Positions 7,312-16,426 of a stretch of 20,457 bases of DNA are shown one piece after another. A program made the translations under genes and the position numbers. The number at the start of each line of letters is the position of its first letter. Positions within the stretch are counted from its first letter, which is position 1. Source of the DNA: Verrucomicrobia bacterium TMED44 (GTDB taxonomy: Bacteria > Verrucomicrobiota > Verrucomicrobiia > Opitutales > Seribacteraceae); assembly GCA_002168015.1 (NCBI GenBank), contig NHCX01000088.1:1-20457 (forward strand), written 5' to 3'. The notes below the pieces were generated by a model, which was not told the origin of the DNA, did no database searches, and saw nothing but the letters and a program-made list of their open reading frames with translations.

Positions 7312-8097
7312 TTATTTTTCCCGGAGAGGTGTGCCTTCCAATGACTTTATCCTTTTCTTACACATCTGCATATAATGAATTCTGGCGACCTGCCACATGT
7401 AAGTTCCAGTAGTCCTTCCGTATTCATTTTCAAAAGCTTTTTTAAGAAGAATGAATGCCCGATCTGCTTTTTTTTCAACCATCTCCATATAAATCCCCAC
7501 ATACAAATGAGCATGAAATAGGACCCGTTTTTTATAGCGAGGCGGATAGTTGGATTTTTCCACAGAGGAAAGTAAAGACTCGGGATCCATTCGACCGGCA
7601 AACATCTCATAAAGCAAAGGATAAGGTGGACGGTCATCTTTTTCATAATTCAACAGTCCTTTACGGGCGGTTCCAAGACCGTCACTTCTATATTGCGACA
7701 TAAAACGCCAGATTCCATTTTCGCGGTCCACCGCGTCATAATTATGATAAATCTCAAATTGACGGGCTGCCTTCTCAAATTCTTCCAAGTAAAAATAGGC
7801 AATCCCAAGTCGCCAATGGGAAACCTCAACCTTTGGGTCAAGTTCGACCATTTTCTCGTAATCCGCTTTGGCTCCTTCAAAATTACCGAGAAAAAGTCTC
7901 ATATCTCCACGACTCGACCATCCACGCAATGAACCCGGTTCCTGCTTAATTAGATTTGATGCGGCCCTTTCCCTTTCAATAAACAGTTTATTCTGAAAAG
8001 ATGAACCCGGCGTGGTAGTGGGTTCTCCGCATAAAATTTGAAACCCAAGCACAAGTACTGCAAGAATTGAGTATATTAAAGAGTGTAACCAGTTCAC
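7312..8097 (-). CDS. Exported TPR-repeat protein
   Basis: A 261-aa protein with an N-terminal hydrophobic signal (residues 1-22) followed by at least two tetratricopeptide repeats at about 57-124. The second contains WRLGIAYFYLEEFEKAARQF, and the two are joined by an ADYEKMVELDP helix pair. A later segment, LYVGIYMEMVEKKADRAF, is consistent with a third helical pair. The pattern, with an ENGIWRFM block after the repeats, resembles a TPR family that I associate with Planctomycetota and Verrucomicrobiota. The start is GTG 8097, and its bases overlap the previous stop by 4 nt (GTGA), so translation is probably coupled. Cys23 lies where a lipidated cysteine would be, but Leu before it is off consensus. 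It is the last gene of the nine-gene operon, and its role is probably a periplasmic scaffold. Confidence 0.8.
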   Translation of the reverse strand: MNWLHSLIYSILAVLVLGFQILCGEPTTTPGSSFQNKLFIERERAASNLIKQEPGSLRGWSSRGDMRLFLGNFEGAKADYEKMVELDPKVEVSHWRLGIAYFYLEEFEKAARQFEIYHNYDAVDRENGIWRFMSQYRSDGLGTARKGLLNYEKDDRPPYPLLYEMFAGRMDPESLLSSVEKSNYPPRYKKRVLFHAHLYVGIYMEMVEKKADRAFILLKKAFENEYGRTTGTYMWQVARIHYMQMCKKRIKSLEGTPLREK

Positions 8098-8516
8098 TCG
8101 GTTGGCGTGAATTCGTTTTTAAATTGGGTGCCCCGCCTGGTCCCATTTTCATCCCATTCTTCAATCAGCCCATAGGCTTTTCCTTCTTTTATCTTAGTTT
8201 GAGATCGAAGAGTTCCATTTTCATAATAGGATAAGGCCAAACCATCAAATGGCTGCTCCGCGTCTATCTTATACCATAATTCATCAACCCTGAATTCCAG
8301 TTGCTTATCTTGGTCTACTTTTTCTAAACCCTCTAAGTCATTCTTCTCTCCCTGAGGTAAATTAAATGCTTCCATACTGCATTGAGATGGCAACCAGACA
8401 AATGCAATTGCGAGCAACACAATTGAAGCAGCCCACCAGTAATATGTTTGAGGTATTCTGCGCCACCAAGGTAAATCTTTGGGCTCAGGAGGATCGGGAA
8501 AGGGGAAATCTTCCAT
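8094..8516 (-). CDS. Single-pass membrane protein with MORN_2-like repeat
   Basis: A 140-aa protein with a proline-rich cytoplasmic N-terminus (PFPDPPEPKDLPWW), one transmembrane helix at roughly 25-43, and an external domain. That domain holds ALSYYENGTLRSQTKIKEGK followed by GLIEEWDENGT. This Y/W-x-x-N-G-x-x-x-x-x-x-x-x-x-G-x spacing is the MORN_2/YwqK variant, with about two copies. I prefer ATG 8516; a TTG at 8522 is in frame, two codons earlier. It begins 22 nt after the DUF4159 stop and shares 4 nt with the TPR start. The repeat call is good, but the function is unknown; it may be an envelope-side adaptor for the operon. Confidence 0.7.
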   Translation of the reverse strand: MEDFPFPDPPEPKDLPWWRRIPQTYYWWAASIVLLAIAFVWLPSQCSMEAFNLPQGEKNDLEGLEKVDQDKQLEFRVDELWYKIDAEQPFDGLALSYYENGTLRSQTKIKEGKAYGLIEEWDENGTRRGTQFKNEFTPTE

Positions 8517-8538
8517 TTTCAATATCTAGTCAATGCAA

Positions 8539-9543
8539 CTAGTTGAGCAAGGCATAAAGAAAGACATTCATGCCTAAGCGAGCGTAAAAAGCATGAGCAT
8601 AGTTACTAATTTCTTCTCCGGAATAATATTTAAAAATCCGCCATCTCCCAGTTGGTTCCTGCACCCATGCGGGTCTTTGTCCTGGTTCAGAGTAAATAAT
8701 GTCCTTAAGTCCGTCTTCGCGGGTGACTTCAAAAGTACCTCCCGCAAAAGAGGCAAGTTTTAGGTTTTCGTCAAAGTTCTCTGCGGATTCTCGGATTCGG
8801 AAGGAGATTGGTGGAATCCAATGCCCGAATTCATCCTGTCCCCAACCCATTGCACAGATCGGAGAAGCCACACAGGCTAATCTTCCTTTAACTTTTATAC
8901 CTACGAATGAATAAGTTCCTTGTGGCCACTTTTCCTGTTCCACAAAAGTAAGAACTGTCTCAGGTAATCTCTTTTGTGATGACTCAATTTTAAGATCGGC
9001 ATTCTTGGGCAGACCTTTAAAGAAAATTCGAAATAGATCGTGACTGCGATCAAGAGGAATGAATGCCTTTTCTGGAAATACCTGACTCCACCATTCTCTT
9101 ACCTCTGGCCGCTCTTCCCAAGCTGCATAACTATGGCCTAAATCAGTTCCCAAAAACGAAGCTTTAATTCCAGCATCCAAATATACAAATCCACCCAGCT
9201 CCATGTATCGCCTTAAGGCTTGGTTTTCCTCCGATGAAAACTCTAAATTCGGCTGATCATCGCAATTAATGTAAAGAATCGGATTTTCATGCATTCGTTC
9301 ATCGGTCAATTCAGAAATGAAAAGTGGATCGGTATCAAACTTCGCCCAGGTCTGCTCATTCATCATTCGCAAAAGACTGGGAAGTGCATCGGGATAACGC
9401 CGGACCCCATTGGGATTTTTCATCAACTGCATGATCCTGAGCCCATCTTCCGGAACAGCTGGTGCAGCCTGTTGACTGCAAACTGTGCCCAACGCTAATA
9501 ATAGCCCTGAAAGAAAATAAGAAAACTGGGTGATATAAATCAT
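8539..9543 (-). CDS. Exported DUF4159 protein
   Basis: A 334-aa protein with an N-terminal signal (1-23). It contains the DUF4159 hallmark: ENPILYINCDDQPNL (86-100), FSSEENQALRRYMELGGF (102-119), then VYLDAG. This is a glutamine-amidotransferase-like Rossmann fold without the catalytic Cys of true amidotransferases. The family often accompanies MoxR/VWA clusters and its biochemical role is unknown. A C-terminal segment, YAHAFYARLGMNVFLYALLN, is typical of the domain end. Cys22 follows the hydrophobic segment, but the preceding Val does not fit a strict lipobox. Its ATG overlaps the stop of the HEAT gene (ATGA), indicating coupled translation. Confidence 0.85.
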   Translation of the reverse strand: MIYITQFSYFLSGLLLALGTVCSQQAAPAVPEDGLRIMQLMKNPNGVRRYPDALPSLLRMMNEQTWAKFDTDPLFISELTDERMHENPILYINCDDQPNLEFSSEENQALRRYMELGGFVYLDAGIKASFLGTDLGHSYAAWEERPEVREWWSQVFPEKAFIPLDRSHDLFRIFFKGLPKNADLKIESSQKRLPETVLTFVEQEKWPQGTYSFVGIKVKGRLACVASPICAMGWGQDEFGHWIPPISFRIRESAENFDENLKLASFAGGTFEVTREDGLKDIIYSEPGQRPAWVQEPTGRWRIFKYYSGEEISNYAHAFYARLGMNVFLYALLN

Positions 9544-11138
9544 GGTTGTACTCCGGCTCTTTGCAGCTCGATGCGAATCATTGCACTGATTCTAGCACTA
9601 GGATTTTGAGATAGATACTTTTTCAGTATAGAAGTTCCTCGCACCGGATCGTTGAGTAATGATTCTATTGCAGCACGCTGAATGACATATTCGTCATCGA
9701 GAAGAGATCGTTCCATAATTTTTAACCAGCCTGATTCCCGGCGCATACCTAAAGAACGAATGGTGGATGCACGAACATTCAATTCTTCATCAATCAAAAG
9801 GTCAAAACTGTAGGCTTCTACAGCTTCCCTCTCAGCATTAACCAATGATTCCGCTAAGAATTTTCTCACATCCGCATATTTACTTTCCACCAATTCACTC
9901 ATGGATGCTTTGGAAACTGTGCCGACTCTTCCACGTATTGTATTAAGGATTGCAGTCCTAACGCCTTCATCACGATCCTTCAAGGCGGGAATCCAACTTT
10001 GGGAATTCTTCCATCCTTCAGAAAGGCTTAGAAACCTCTGCCATGCGACTGTTCGCATTCTTGAACTGCCATGATCAGTAAGAGCTTGGTAAACCTGAAT
10101 ACCATCTGCTCCCATGGCCGAAACCGCATAGAGAATGGTGGTTACCTGTGAACTCATGCCTTTTGCGGCAAGTAAATATTTCTTGATCCGATCAATCACC
10201 TCAGGCTTGATTTTTTCTCCAAAACGGGCCAATTCGACTGCTGCCATCGAGGTTACTTCGGGGTCTAAGTCGTTGGTCATTGACCGGAGTATAGAACGGT
10301 ATTTCGCATGATAACGGTTAGAGTCCCGGGCAACATCCACAATTTTTAAACGAATACCCCGATCTTCATGCTTCGAAAGTTTTTCTATTTGGGCAATCAC
10401 CCGGGGTTGGCTCGCATTGAAAGAAATTCGGTCAAGTGCGGTTAATAAAACTCCCCGATCCTGATCTTTAAGCAGCTTTTCCAAAGTCAGAGGCAGTAAC
10501 GGTACTCGTAAATAGATATGGTATTTCAGTACATTTTGGCGAACAATTGCATCTTCGTCCAAAAATGATCGCTGGGTTAAGGCAAGTAAATCGGGGCGCA
10601 AGCTAGCGGATACCGAACGATATACTGCTTTTCCGTTAATGATTACCCTCTCCGCACCCCCGCGCATCATTGGACTGACTAGGCGCGGAATTAAGGTTGA
10701 AACTTCACGCCTAACCTCAACATCAGGGTCCCCAAGTTTGGAAAATATTTTTTCTATGAGGGATTTGTCATACAGAGGATAGCCATTTTGGAAATGCTCA
10801 GAAAGAGAAACCATGGCTGCTCTTCTTACCAAGGCACTTTGATCATCCAGTGATCCCACTAAAATCATCGAAGTTACTGAGCTTGGGTATTTCCCCAATA
10901 ATTTGGCGGCTCCCACCCGTTCACCTTCTTTCCCATGCCTTAGGTCGATTTCTGCTTTTTTTATGGTCTCCGATTGGGTGGAACGTCTGGGTGGAACAGG
11001 AACCGAATAGTTGGAATCACTCGCATTATATTCCAAATTTCCAACGGTGTCCGGTGTCACTGAAATTGAATTGGGTGTCTCTCCGGACAAAGGCAAGTTG
11101 GAGATCAAAAAAGAGGGGATCAGAAATATTTTTTTCAT
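9540..11138 (-). CDS. Exported HEAT-repeat protein
   Basis: A 532-aa periplasmic solenoid. After a signal peptide (MKKIFLIPSFLISNLPLSG, cleavage likely after SG) and a Ser/Thr/Pro-rich linker to about residue 65, the rest is helical HEAT-type repeats with the D-x-x-x-x-V-R-x-x-A/V signature. Examples are DDQSALVRRAAMVSL, DPDVEVRREVSTLI, DEDAIVRQNVLKY, DRDEGVRTAILNTI, and DDEYVIQRAAIESLL. Such repeats bind proteins, so a scaffold role for the operon is likely. I choose ATG 11138 over the upstream in-frame ATG at 11168: it begins a proper signal peptide and forms an ATGA overlap with the stop of the preceding VWA gene. Confidence 0.85.
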   Translation of the reverse strand: MKKIFLIPSFLISNLPLSGETPNSISVTPDTVGNLEYNASDSNYSVPVPPRRSTQSETIKKAEIDLRHGKEGERVGAAKLLGKYPSSVTSMILVGSLDDQSALVRRAAMVSLSEHFQNGYPLYDKSLIEKIFSKLGDPDVEVRREVSTLIPRLVSPMMRGGAERVIINGKAVYRSVSASLRPDLLALTQRSFLDEDAIVRQNVLKYHIYLRVPLLPLTLEKLLKDQDRGVLLTALDRISFNASQPRVIAQIEKLSKHEDRGIRLKIVDVARDSNRYHAKYRSILRSMTNDLDPEVTSMAAVELARFGEKIKPEVIDRIKKYLLAAKGMSSQVTTILYAVSAMGADGIQVYQALTDHGSSRMRTVAWQRFLSLSEGWKNSQSWIPALKDRDEGVRTAILNTIRGRVGTVSKASMSELVESKYADVRKFLAESLVNAEREAVEAYSFDLLIDEELNVRASTIRSLGMRRESGWLKIMERSLLDDEYVIQRAAIESLLNDPVRGTSILKKYLSQNPSARISAMIRIELQRAGVQP

Positions 11139-13300
11139 CGTAAACCAACCTGTCTTCGCATAATCCATTCAATTCCGGCAGCCAGAAACAGGGCGATAAA
11201 GATTGGCCAAGCATCCGCCAAATTCTTCCGTTTCTTTAGAGTGGGTAAATTTTCTGCAAATTTCGGTTGCCAATCTGAACTTAGATCAGAGACATGAAGA
11301 TAGTCACCGCCCGTGATTTTCGCCAGCATCTTCAGATCCCTTTCCGCAAAAGAAGTATCTTTGGCTTCAAGCCCAGACTTCCCAACACGAATAAAGTCGC
11401 TTTGCTCCAATTTTTCCCCATCGGGAAACCTTAACTTATAGGTTACTTCATAAGCCCCTGGCTCCTCGGGGCGAAAATCTCCGGCATACTGCCCAGCAAC
11501 AGCTCCTCTCGGATAGAGTTGGACGGATTGGGAAAAATTTCCCGGACCCGTGATTTGGGCTTCGACCATAGCGTCCACCGCAGGTTCAAAGTCTGAGCCT
11601 AGAGCTTCAACTTGTAAAGGTGCCTCACTCCCTCTGACTAACTCACCTGAAGTTTCTGTCACTTTCATGCGCTCTTCACCACCTGACCCCAACCATTGCG
11701 TCAAGGCCTGCCAAAATCGATCAAACTCTCGATTACCATCCTCATCCCGTAATGAACGACGCCAATCATGGGGAGACCCCCAATACGCAACTTTACCGGC
11801 TCCATAAGCCTGAACTGCTAAGATTGATTCCCCGCTGGCACGAACGACCACCACACCCCGCGACGCTGGATTTTTTTTGGTGACTAAATACCCGGGCAGT
11901 CGCCCAGGCAGAAATGGTTTCATTTCATCCACATCATCCTCTGGCCCAAAAAGCGGTTCTTCCAGCGTCCTCAGGGAAACATCCTGTTTTAAAACGACTC
12001 TTTCAGCTGTCTTTACCGGCACGAGCCCCCCAAGAATAGATCGTGCCTCATCCAACGGGCCAAATAAAAGCAACCCCCCTCCCCTTTTTTGAACAAATGA
12101 TTTTAAAGAAGCGGACACTGTTGCATTCAATTCATCCAAAACATCGGCATCGGCCAGCACCGCATCGTAAGACATCCAAAAATCTTGATCCACAGGATAA
12201 GAAAGATTTAAATCTTCACCCACCGAATAAAAGACTTTTTTCCCAAGCCGAATCAGAGCTTGAAAGTCAAACTGTTCCTCTTTGGCCAGTGACCTTTTTA
12301 AAAAAGGGTACAGAGGGCGTGGCTGGTTGGATAAATATAAAATTGAAAATTGAAGAGGTGGTTTAACCTCGACCACAACGCTGTCGACATCATTGGCAGA
12401 ATCAGTATCTCCATCCGGCGTAATAATTTCTACGCGGTATCTTCGGGTGCCTGCCGTTTTGGGAGTCAACGGAGCAAAGGATATTTCACGCGAACGACCC
12501 GGATCAATCTCAATAGGGATCTCATCTAAAACTTGGTCACCGAGAAATAATTTGGCTAAGCTAGAAATTTTTTCCGAAAAATTATTGGAAATGGTAGCCT
12601 TCAAGAATAGTTCCTCTTTGGCTACAGCCCTAGGTTTATTTTCTGAGAAGGCAACTTTCAGATCTCCCTGGGGTCGGTCTCTGCCCACCCCAACTACATT
12701 GATGGGAATGCCCCTTGCCCGGTATTCATTTCCCACTTCCAATAAATTACGCCCGTGATTGTTGCGACCATCTGAAAATACCACCAGCGAGCCCAAGGGT
12801 GAATCCACTTGTTCATCCGATTTTATTAATGAATGAGATAAAGCATCCCCTAGGGCAGTTTTTTTTCCTAAATTGGTCATGGTCCAATCATCAGACAAAA
12901 TTCTTTTTCTTTCCTCAGAAAAAGCGAAACTCTCCACTTTCCCATACTTCTCTCGCTGCTGGTTTATCCATGAAGAAGCTTCCTGCAAATCGAGATGGGG
13001 CCTAATATTTTCAATTCTTTTGGGTCCATTACGGTCATCCCGAACTTCCATACTTCCGGACAAATCCGTTAATGTCAGTAATCTGAATTTACTCTCATCC
13101 AGTTCCTCTTGTTCGAGAAATGGACGAGCTAGAAGAGAGAGCAGTAGGACAAAAGTTAGTAACCGAAGTAAGATCAATCGGACTGCTATTTTTCTGGGGG
13201 CGAAATGAAGAAGTTTCATAGAATGAGCCAATAGAGCTCCAGCAATCACCACAGATATAGCAACAAAAAGCACAGGGGATGCCGGCCAATCAAATCCCAT
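11135..13300 (-). CDS. VWA-domain membrane protein with GATase1-like region
   Basis: A 721-aa inner-membrane protein. Two N-terminal transmembrane helices (about 8-29 and 40-58) precede a von Willebrand factor A domain. Its metal site is complete: DLSGSM (79-84), Thr148 in GKKTALGDAL, and FSDGRN (175-180). Next come a CARDB/Ig-like region (about 205-315), a glutamine-amidotransferase-like fold (about 330-540, with KRGGGLLLFG and AYGAGKVAYWGSPHDWRR), another beta domain (about 550-640), and a C-terminal transmembrane helix (about 697-713). This layout matches large VWA proteins of MoxR clusters in Planctomycetota and Verrucomicrobiota. The stop of the DUF4175 gene is 3 nt upstream, with GGAGAG overlapping it as ribosome site. 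It is a likely client or partner of the MoxR ATPase. Confidence 0.88.
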   Translation of the reverse strand: MGFDWPASPVLFVAISVVIAGALLAHSMKLLHFAPRKIAVRLILLRLLTFVLLLSLLARPFLEQEELDESKFRLLTLTDLSGSMEVRDDRNGPKRIENIRPHLDLQEASSWINQQREKYGKVESFAFSEERKRILSDDWTMTNLGKKTALGDALSHSLIKSDEQVDSPLGSLVVFSDGRNNHGRNLLEVGNEYRARGIPINVVGVGRDRPQGDLKVAFSENKPRAVAKEELFLKATISNNFSEKISSLAKLFLGDQVLDEIPIEIDPGRSREISFAPLTPKTAGTRRYRVEIITPDGDTDSANDVDSVVVEVKPPLQFSILYLSNQPRPLYPFLKRSLAKEEQFDFQALIRLGKKVFYSVGEDLNLSYPVDQDFWMSYDAVLADADVLDELNATVSASLKSFVQKRGGGLLLFGPLDEARSILGGLVPVKTAERVVLKQDVSLRTLEEPLFGPEDDVDEMKPFLPGRLPGYLVTKKNPASRGVVVVRASGESILAVQAYGAGKVAYWGSPHDWRRSLRDEDGNREFDRFWQALTQWLGSGGEERMKVTETSGELVRGSEAPLQVEALGSDFEPAVDAMVEAQITGPGNFSQSVQLYPRGAVAGQYAGDFRPEEPGAYEVTYKLRFPDGEKLEQSDFIRVGKSGLEAKDTSFAERDLKMLAKITGGDYLHVSDLSSDWQPKFAENLPTLKKRKNLADAWPIFIALFLAAGIEWIMRRQVGLR

Positions 13301-13303
13301 ATT

Positions 13304-16300
13304 CTACTCTCCCTCCGCAATCCGGCGAAAATATTCCTCCACCTGTCTTTTATAACGACTGGGTGCAGAAGAAGTCTCTAGGTTTCTTTTCAAAAGATCC
13401 TGCTTTGCTTCCTGCCAAAAGAATTGCTCAACGACTTCCAATGCTTCAGCCATGGCAGCGGCAGCCATCGATTTCGATTTAGAGGGTTCTTCGCTAAAAC
13501 CCATTTGTTCAAAAAATTGAGTTAAGTTGCGCAACCTTTCATCCTCCGATGCATTAGGCATTGAGCCCAGTGCCTTGGCCAATTCTTCCGCCTCTTCTCT
13601 TAATTCCTCATCCCCAAGTCCAGGAAGTTCTTCAAGGTTTTTCTGTAAACGTTCGGCCAATTCCTGTAATGCACCATTTCCTAGATTTCGAAGCTTATTT
13701 TCAACATCCTCCAGTCCCTCCTGTAATTGCTCAAGGTTATCTGCAACCTTATCTTCTTCTCTTTTAGCCTGTGGGAAGGCTTCGTAGAGAAGAGAATTTT
13801 CTGCCCGTTTTCCGGAGCGTTCAATTCCCCCTTCGCGGGATTCACGGGCTTCTTTCAGGAGATCTTCAGTTGCATTCTCATTGAAACCTCCCATAGATCT
13901 TGCTGCCTGATCAATATCCTCGAGTAATTCATCTACGAGCTGATTAATTTGCTCCTGTGATTCTTTTAACTTTTCTCCATCTCCAGGCTGTGCTTGTTCA
14001 GTCGATTCCCCGAGTTGTCTCTGGCCTCTTGCTAGTCCTCCGGCTTGATTACCCAGTGACTCGACCATTCCCGCCGCTATTCCCGCCATCTTACCTTCCA
14101 CTTCAGAAATCGCATTTTTTAAAGCTTCCGATGCCAACTCGCCCTGAGGCAGTGCGTTTCTTGGCTGATCACGTCGCAGGTCGCCTGCGGCTCCTTTCAT
14201 TTCCTCACTCGCTTGGTCCAAACTGGCAACATCGCCGAGTTTACCTGACTGCTTATACCACTCGTCGCGTAAATCTTCTACATCTCTCCTCTGCTCCTCC
14301 TGATCCTGAGCTGTTTTTTTGTTTTCTTCCCCTTCTACTCCAGCTCCAGCTGAACGTCCCATCTCTCGATTCAGTCCTTTTTGTCTCCCCTGCATCTCCT
14401 TAAGTTTATCCAAGTCTTCAGCCAGTTCGCGCAATTCCTCGGCCGGATCTTCCCCTGGTTCTTGTTCTTCTGGCTCCGGCTCGCCCTCTGCAGTTTCCTC
14501 ACTGTCACTGGGCTTTCCTTTACCTTTTGATTTCTGTTTCTGCATTTTCTGCAACAGAGCATATAACTGAACCAGCTTTCGTAATGTCTTCCCAGAAGGC
14601 TCAAGAGAGTCTTCCAACATTTGATCACCTGCATAAATCTCAGTTTGTTCAATATGATAAGTTGCTTCGTTTAGAAGCTCTCCAAGATCAATACCGTCCA
14701 CGCTTGGAAAACCACCCTCGTTCTCATCGTAGACCTTAGTCATTTCATGTTTTAATCCAAGGGCATCCGAAGATAAAGCCAAAGCAAACCTTTCCCTTTT
14801 ATTTTCATCCGTCTCCAGAAGAGCATCATAGGTGGAACGAATTATTTTTTTGGTTTTGTTGATAAAATCACGAACTGGAATTTCTTTGGTTTCGCCTTCC
14901 ATATCCCCGCCATCCGCTTCCGTTGAATTACCCTCCGGAGGCAGCACTTCGATGAAATATATCTCTGAGCGGGCAAGTTGATTCTCAGGCTCCTTATTAT
15001 CAGAAGCGAGAGCCATGTAAGTTAATACATCCCCCACCGCTAAAGCCCGTTCATTAAGATCAAAGACATAGGTCAAACGCTTTTCTTTTTCAATGGGATC
15101 GACAAAAATAGTCTCCTCTTCACTATCCCCTGCATGCTCAATCCGCATACGCACATCAGAAACTCCATGATCATCCGACGCAAACACCTCGACCAAAAAT
15201 GTGGCGTCCGCAGCTAACTGTAAGTCCTTGGCAGGTTCAGTAATCTCGACTAAAGGAGGTTCATCCGGAATAGGGGCAAGCACAAGATCATCATAAACAA
15301 CCGGGTCTCGTTCTGGCTTGTCCAAATCTGAAAGTTCGATGTGTCCTTTCCATTCATCTTCTAAAATAAATACATGGGTAAAAGAAGACTGGTTGCCTTC
15401 GAGACTAACATTACCATCTGAAGATAAGATTTTAGCTTCCACATTTGCAGGTAAAGACTCTATCTCCAATCCCAGTTCCACCTCACTACCTTCCGGAACT
15501 CTTGCATATCCAAATCCCTCATGAACCGTAGATTCCATCTTCAGATAAGCAGGGGGCGTAATCTTCCAGCGGGCAATCTTGAGCGCAGGCGGATCGTAGG
15601 GTTTGATGGTGTGCCAATCTGAACTCAGCGAGGGTGTACGCACCCGATATCTGAACTTTTCTTTTAAAGCAGGAACGACAAATTCAAATCGGCCAATGAC
15701 TGGTGTTTCCAACATTTCAATTGTCTCTGTTTCATCCTCACCAAATTCAATGGTTGCCAGCTTTGTCCCTCGGTGCCCTCGAATGATGTCTGCAAAAATT
15801 GACACATCCGACCCTCGGGTGAATTCATTGGTTGGTGGACCTTCCACACTATTCAGGGAAACAGTCAGGTCAGTTGATACGATAAGACCCGGTTCATCCG
15901 AAAGGGAGTCAAAAGCTTTTTGCACAGGGCTTCTACCGGATCCCCATACGGCGAGTCCGGCACCTACTCCAAGACCGACAAGAACAGAAACCCAATAGAG
16001 GGGGCGCGGTCGCGTGCCTTTACCCCAGGCAATTCTGCGGACTTCTTTTTCCGTGGATTCAAGAACTCTTTTTTCCATGAAGGATAATTCCGTCCCTTTC
16101 GCTTTACTATCTAATTCAACTGCACAATTTAGTAAGTCACGAAGTTGTGGATTAGCCCGTTCCACCTCTTTGGCAATTTCCACAGGTTTAGGTTTTTTCG
16201 CCAAAGACCAAATAACTAATCCTAGGCAGATAAGTCCGGATAACATACACGTAAAAAGAACCCATTTCATGGAATCCTGCTCCAAAATCGGAGAGTATAA

Positions 16301-16426
16301 ATCGTAAACATCAATAGTCCAAATCGTTATGGGCCAACTCAGGAGTCCAACAACTAAAGCAAGGGCACATCTAGAAAATACAAAGAGCCAAGACTCTTTG
16401 TTAAGAATACGAACAAATTCAGGCAT
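13304..16426 (-). CDS. Large DUF4175-like membrane/coiled-coil protein
   Basis: A 1040-aa protein with three hydrophobic helices near the N-terminus (about 16-36, 53-75 and 142-163). Between the second and third is the family-like AKEVERANPQLRDLLN segment. A periplasmic series of beta/Ig-like domains covers about 180-515, including ASDDHGVSDVRMRIEH and VLTYMALASDNKEPENQ. From about 540 to the end the protein is highly charged and Glu/Gln/Lys-rich, predicted as long coiled coils with a low-complexity patch (KQKSKGKGKPSDSEETAEG and acidic repeats, about 625-660). I start at ATG 16426 because AAAGGAG lies 6 nt upstream. The longer open frame to 16483 adds 19 residues inside the BatA gene without a ribosome site. 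The start overlaps the BatA stop by 8 nt. Function is unknown. Confidence 0.8.
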   Translation of the reverse strand: MPEFVRILNKESWLFVFSRCALALVVGLLSWPITIWTIDVYDLYSPILEQDSMKWVLFTCMLSGLICLGLVIWSLAKKPKPVEIAKEVERANPQLRDLLNCAVELDSKAKGTELSFMEKRVLESTEKEVRRIAWGKGTRPRPLYWVSVLVGLGVGAGLAVWGSGRSPVQKAFDSLSDEPGLIVSTDLTVSLNSVEGPPTNEFTRGSDVSIFADIIRGHRGTKLATIEFGEDETETIEMLETPVIGRFEFVVPALKEKFRYRVRTPSLSSDWHTIKPYDPPALKIARWKITPPAYLKMESTVHEGFGYARVPEGSEVELGLEIESLPANVEAKILSSDGNVSLEGNQSSFTHVFILEDEWKGHIELSDLDKPERDPVVYDDLVLAPIPDEPPLVEITEPAKDLQLAADATFLVEVFASDDHGVSDVRMRIEHAGDSEEETIFVDPIEKEKRLTYVFDLNERALAVGDVLTYMALASDNKEPENQLARSEIYFIEVLPPEGNSTEADGGDMEGETKEIPVRDFINKTKKIIRSTYDALLETDENKRERFALALSSDALGLKHEMTKVYDENEGGFPSVDGIDLGELLNEATYHIEQTEIYAGDQMLEDSLEPSGKTLRKLVQLYALLQKMQKQKSKGKGKPSDSEETAEGEPEPEEQEPGEDPAEELRELAEDLDKLKEMQGRQKGLNREMGRSAGAGVEGEENKKTAQDQEEQRRDVEDLRDEWYKQSGKLGDVASLDQASEEMKGAAGDLRRDQPRNALPQGELASEALKNAISEVEGKMAGIAAGMVESLGNQAGGLARGQRQLGESTEQAQPGDGEKLKESQEQINQLVDELLEDIDQAARSMGGFNENATEDLLKEARESREGGIERSGKRAENSLLYEAFPQAKREEDKVADNLEQLQEGLEDVENKLRNLGNGALQELAERLQKNLEELPGLGDEELREEAEELAKALGSMPNASEDERLRNLTQFFEQMGFSEEPSKSKSMAAAAMAEALEVVEQFFWQEAKQDLLKRNLETSSAPSRYKRQVEEYFRRIAEGE

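Noticed and set aside
11139..11168. Ten-residue N-terminal extension of the HEAT-repeat protein
   Set aside because: It would put charged and polar residues ahead of a normal signal peptide; ATG 11138 makes the usual ATGA overlap with the upstream stop.
13957..14403. 148-codon forward open frame opposite the coiled-coil part of the DUF4175-like gene
   Set aside because: Its leucine/serine/proline-rich product is what one expects from the complement of Glu/Gln/Lys-rich codons. It has no motif and no ribosome site, and the opposite strand clearly encodes a real protein.
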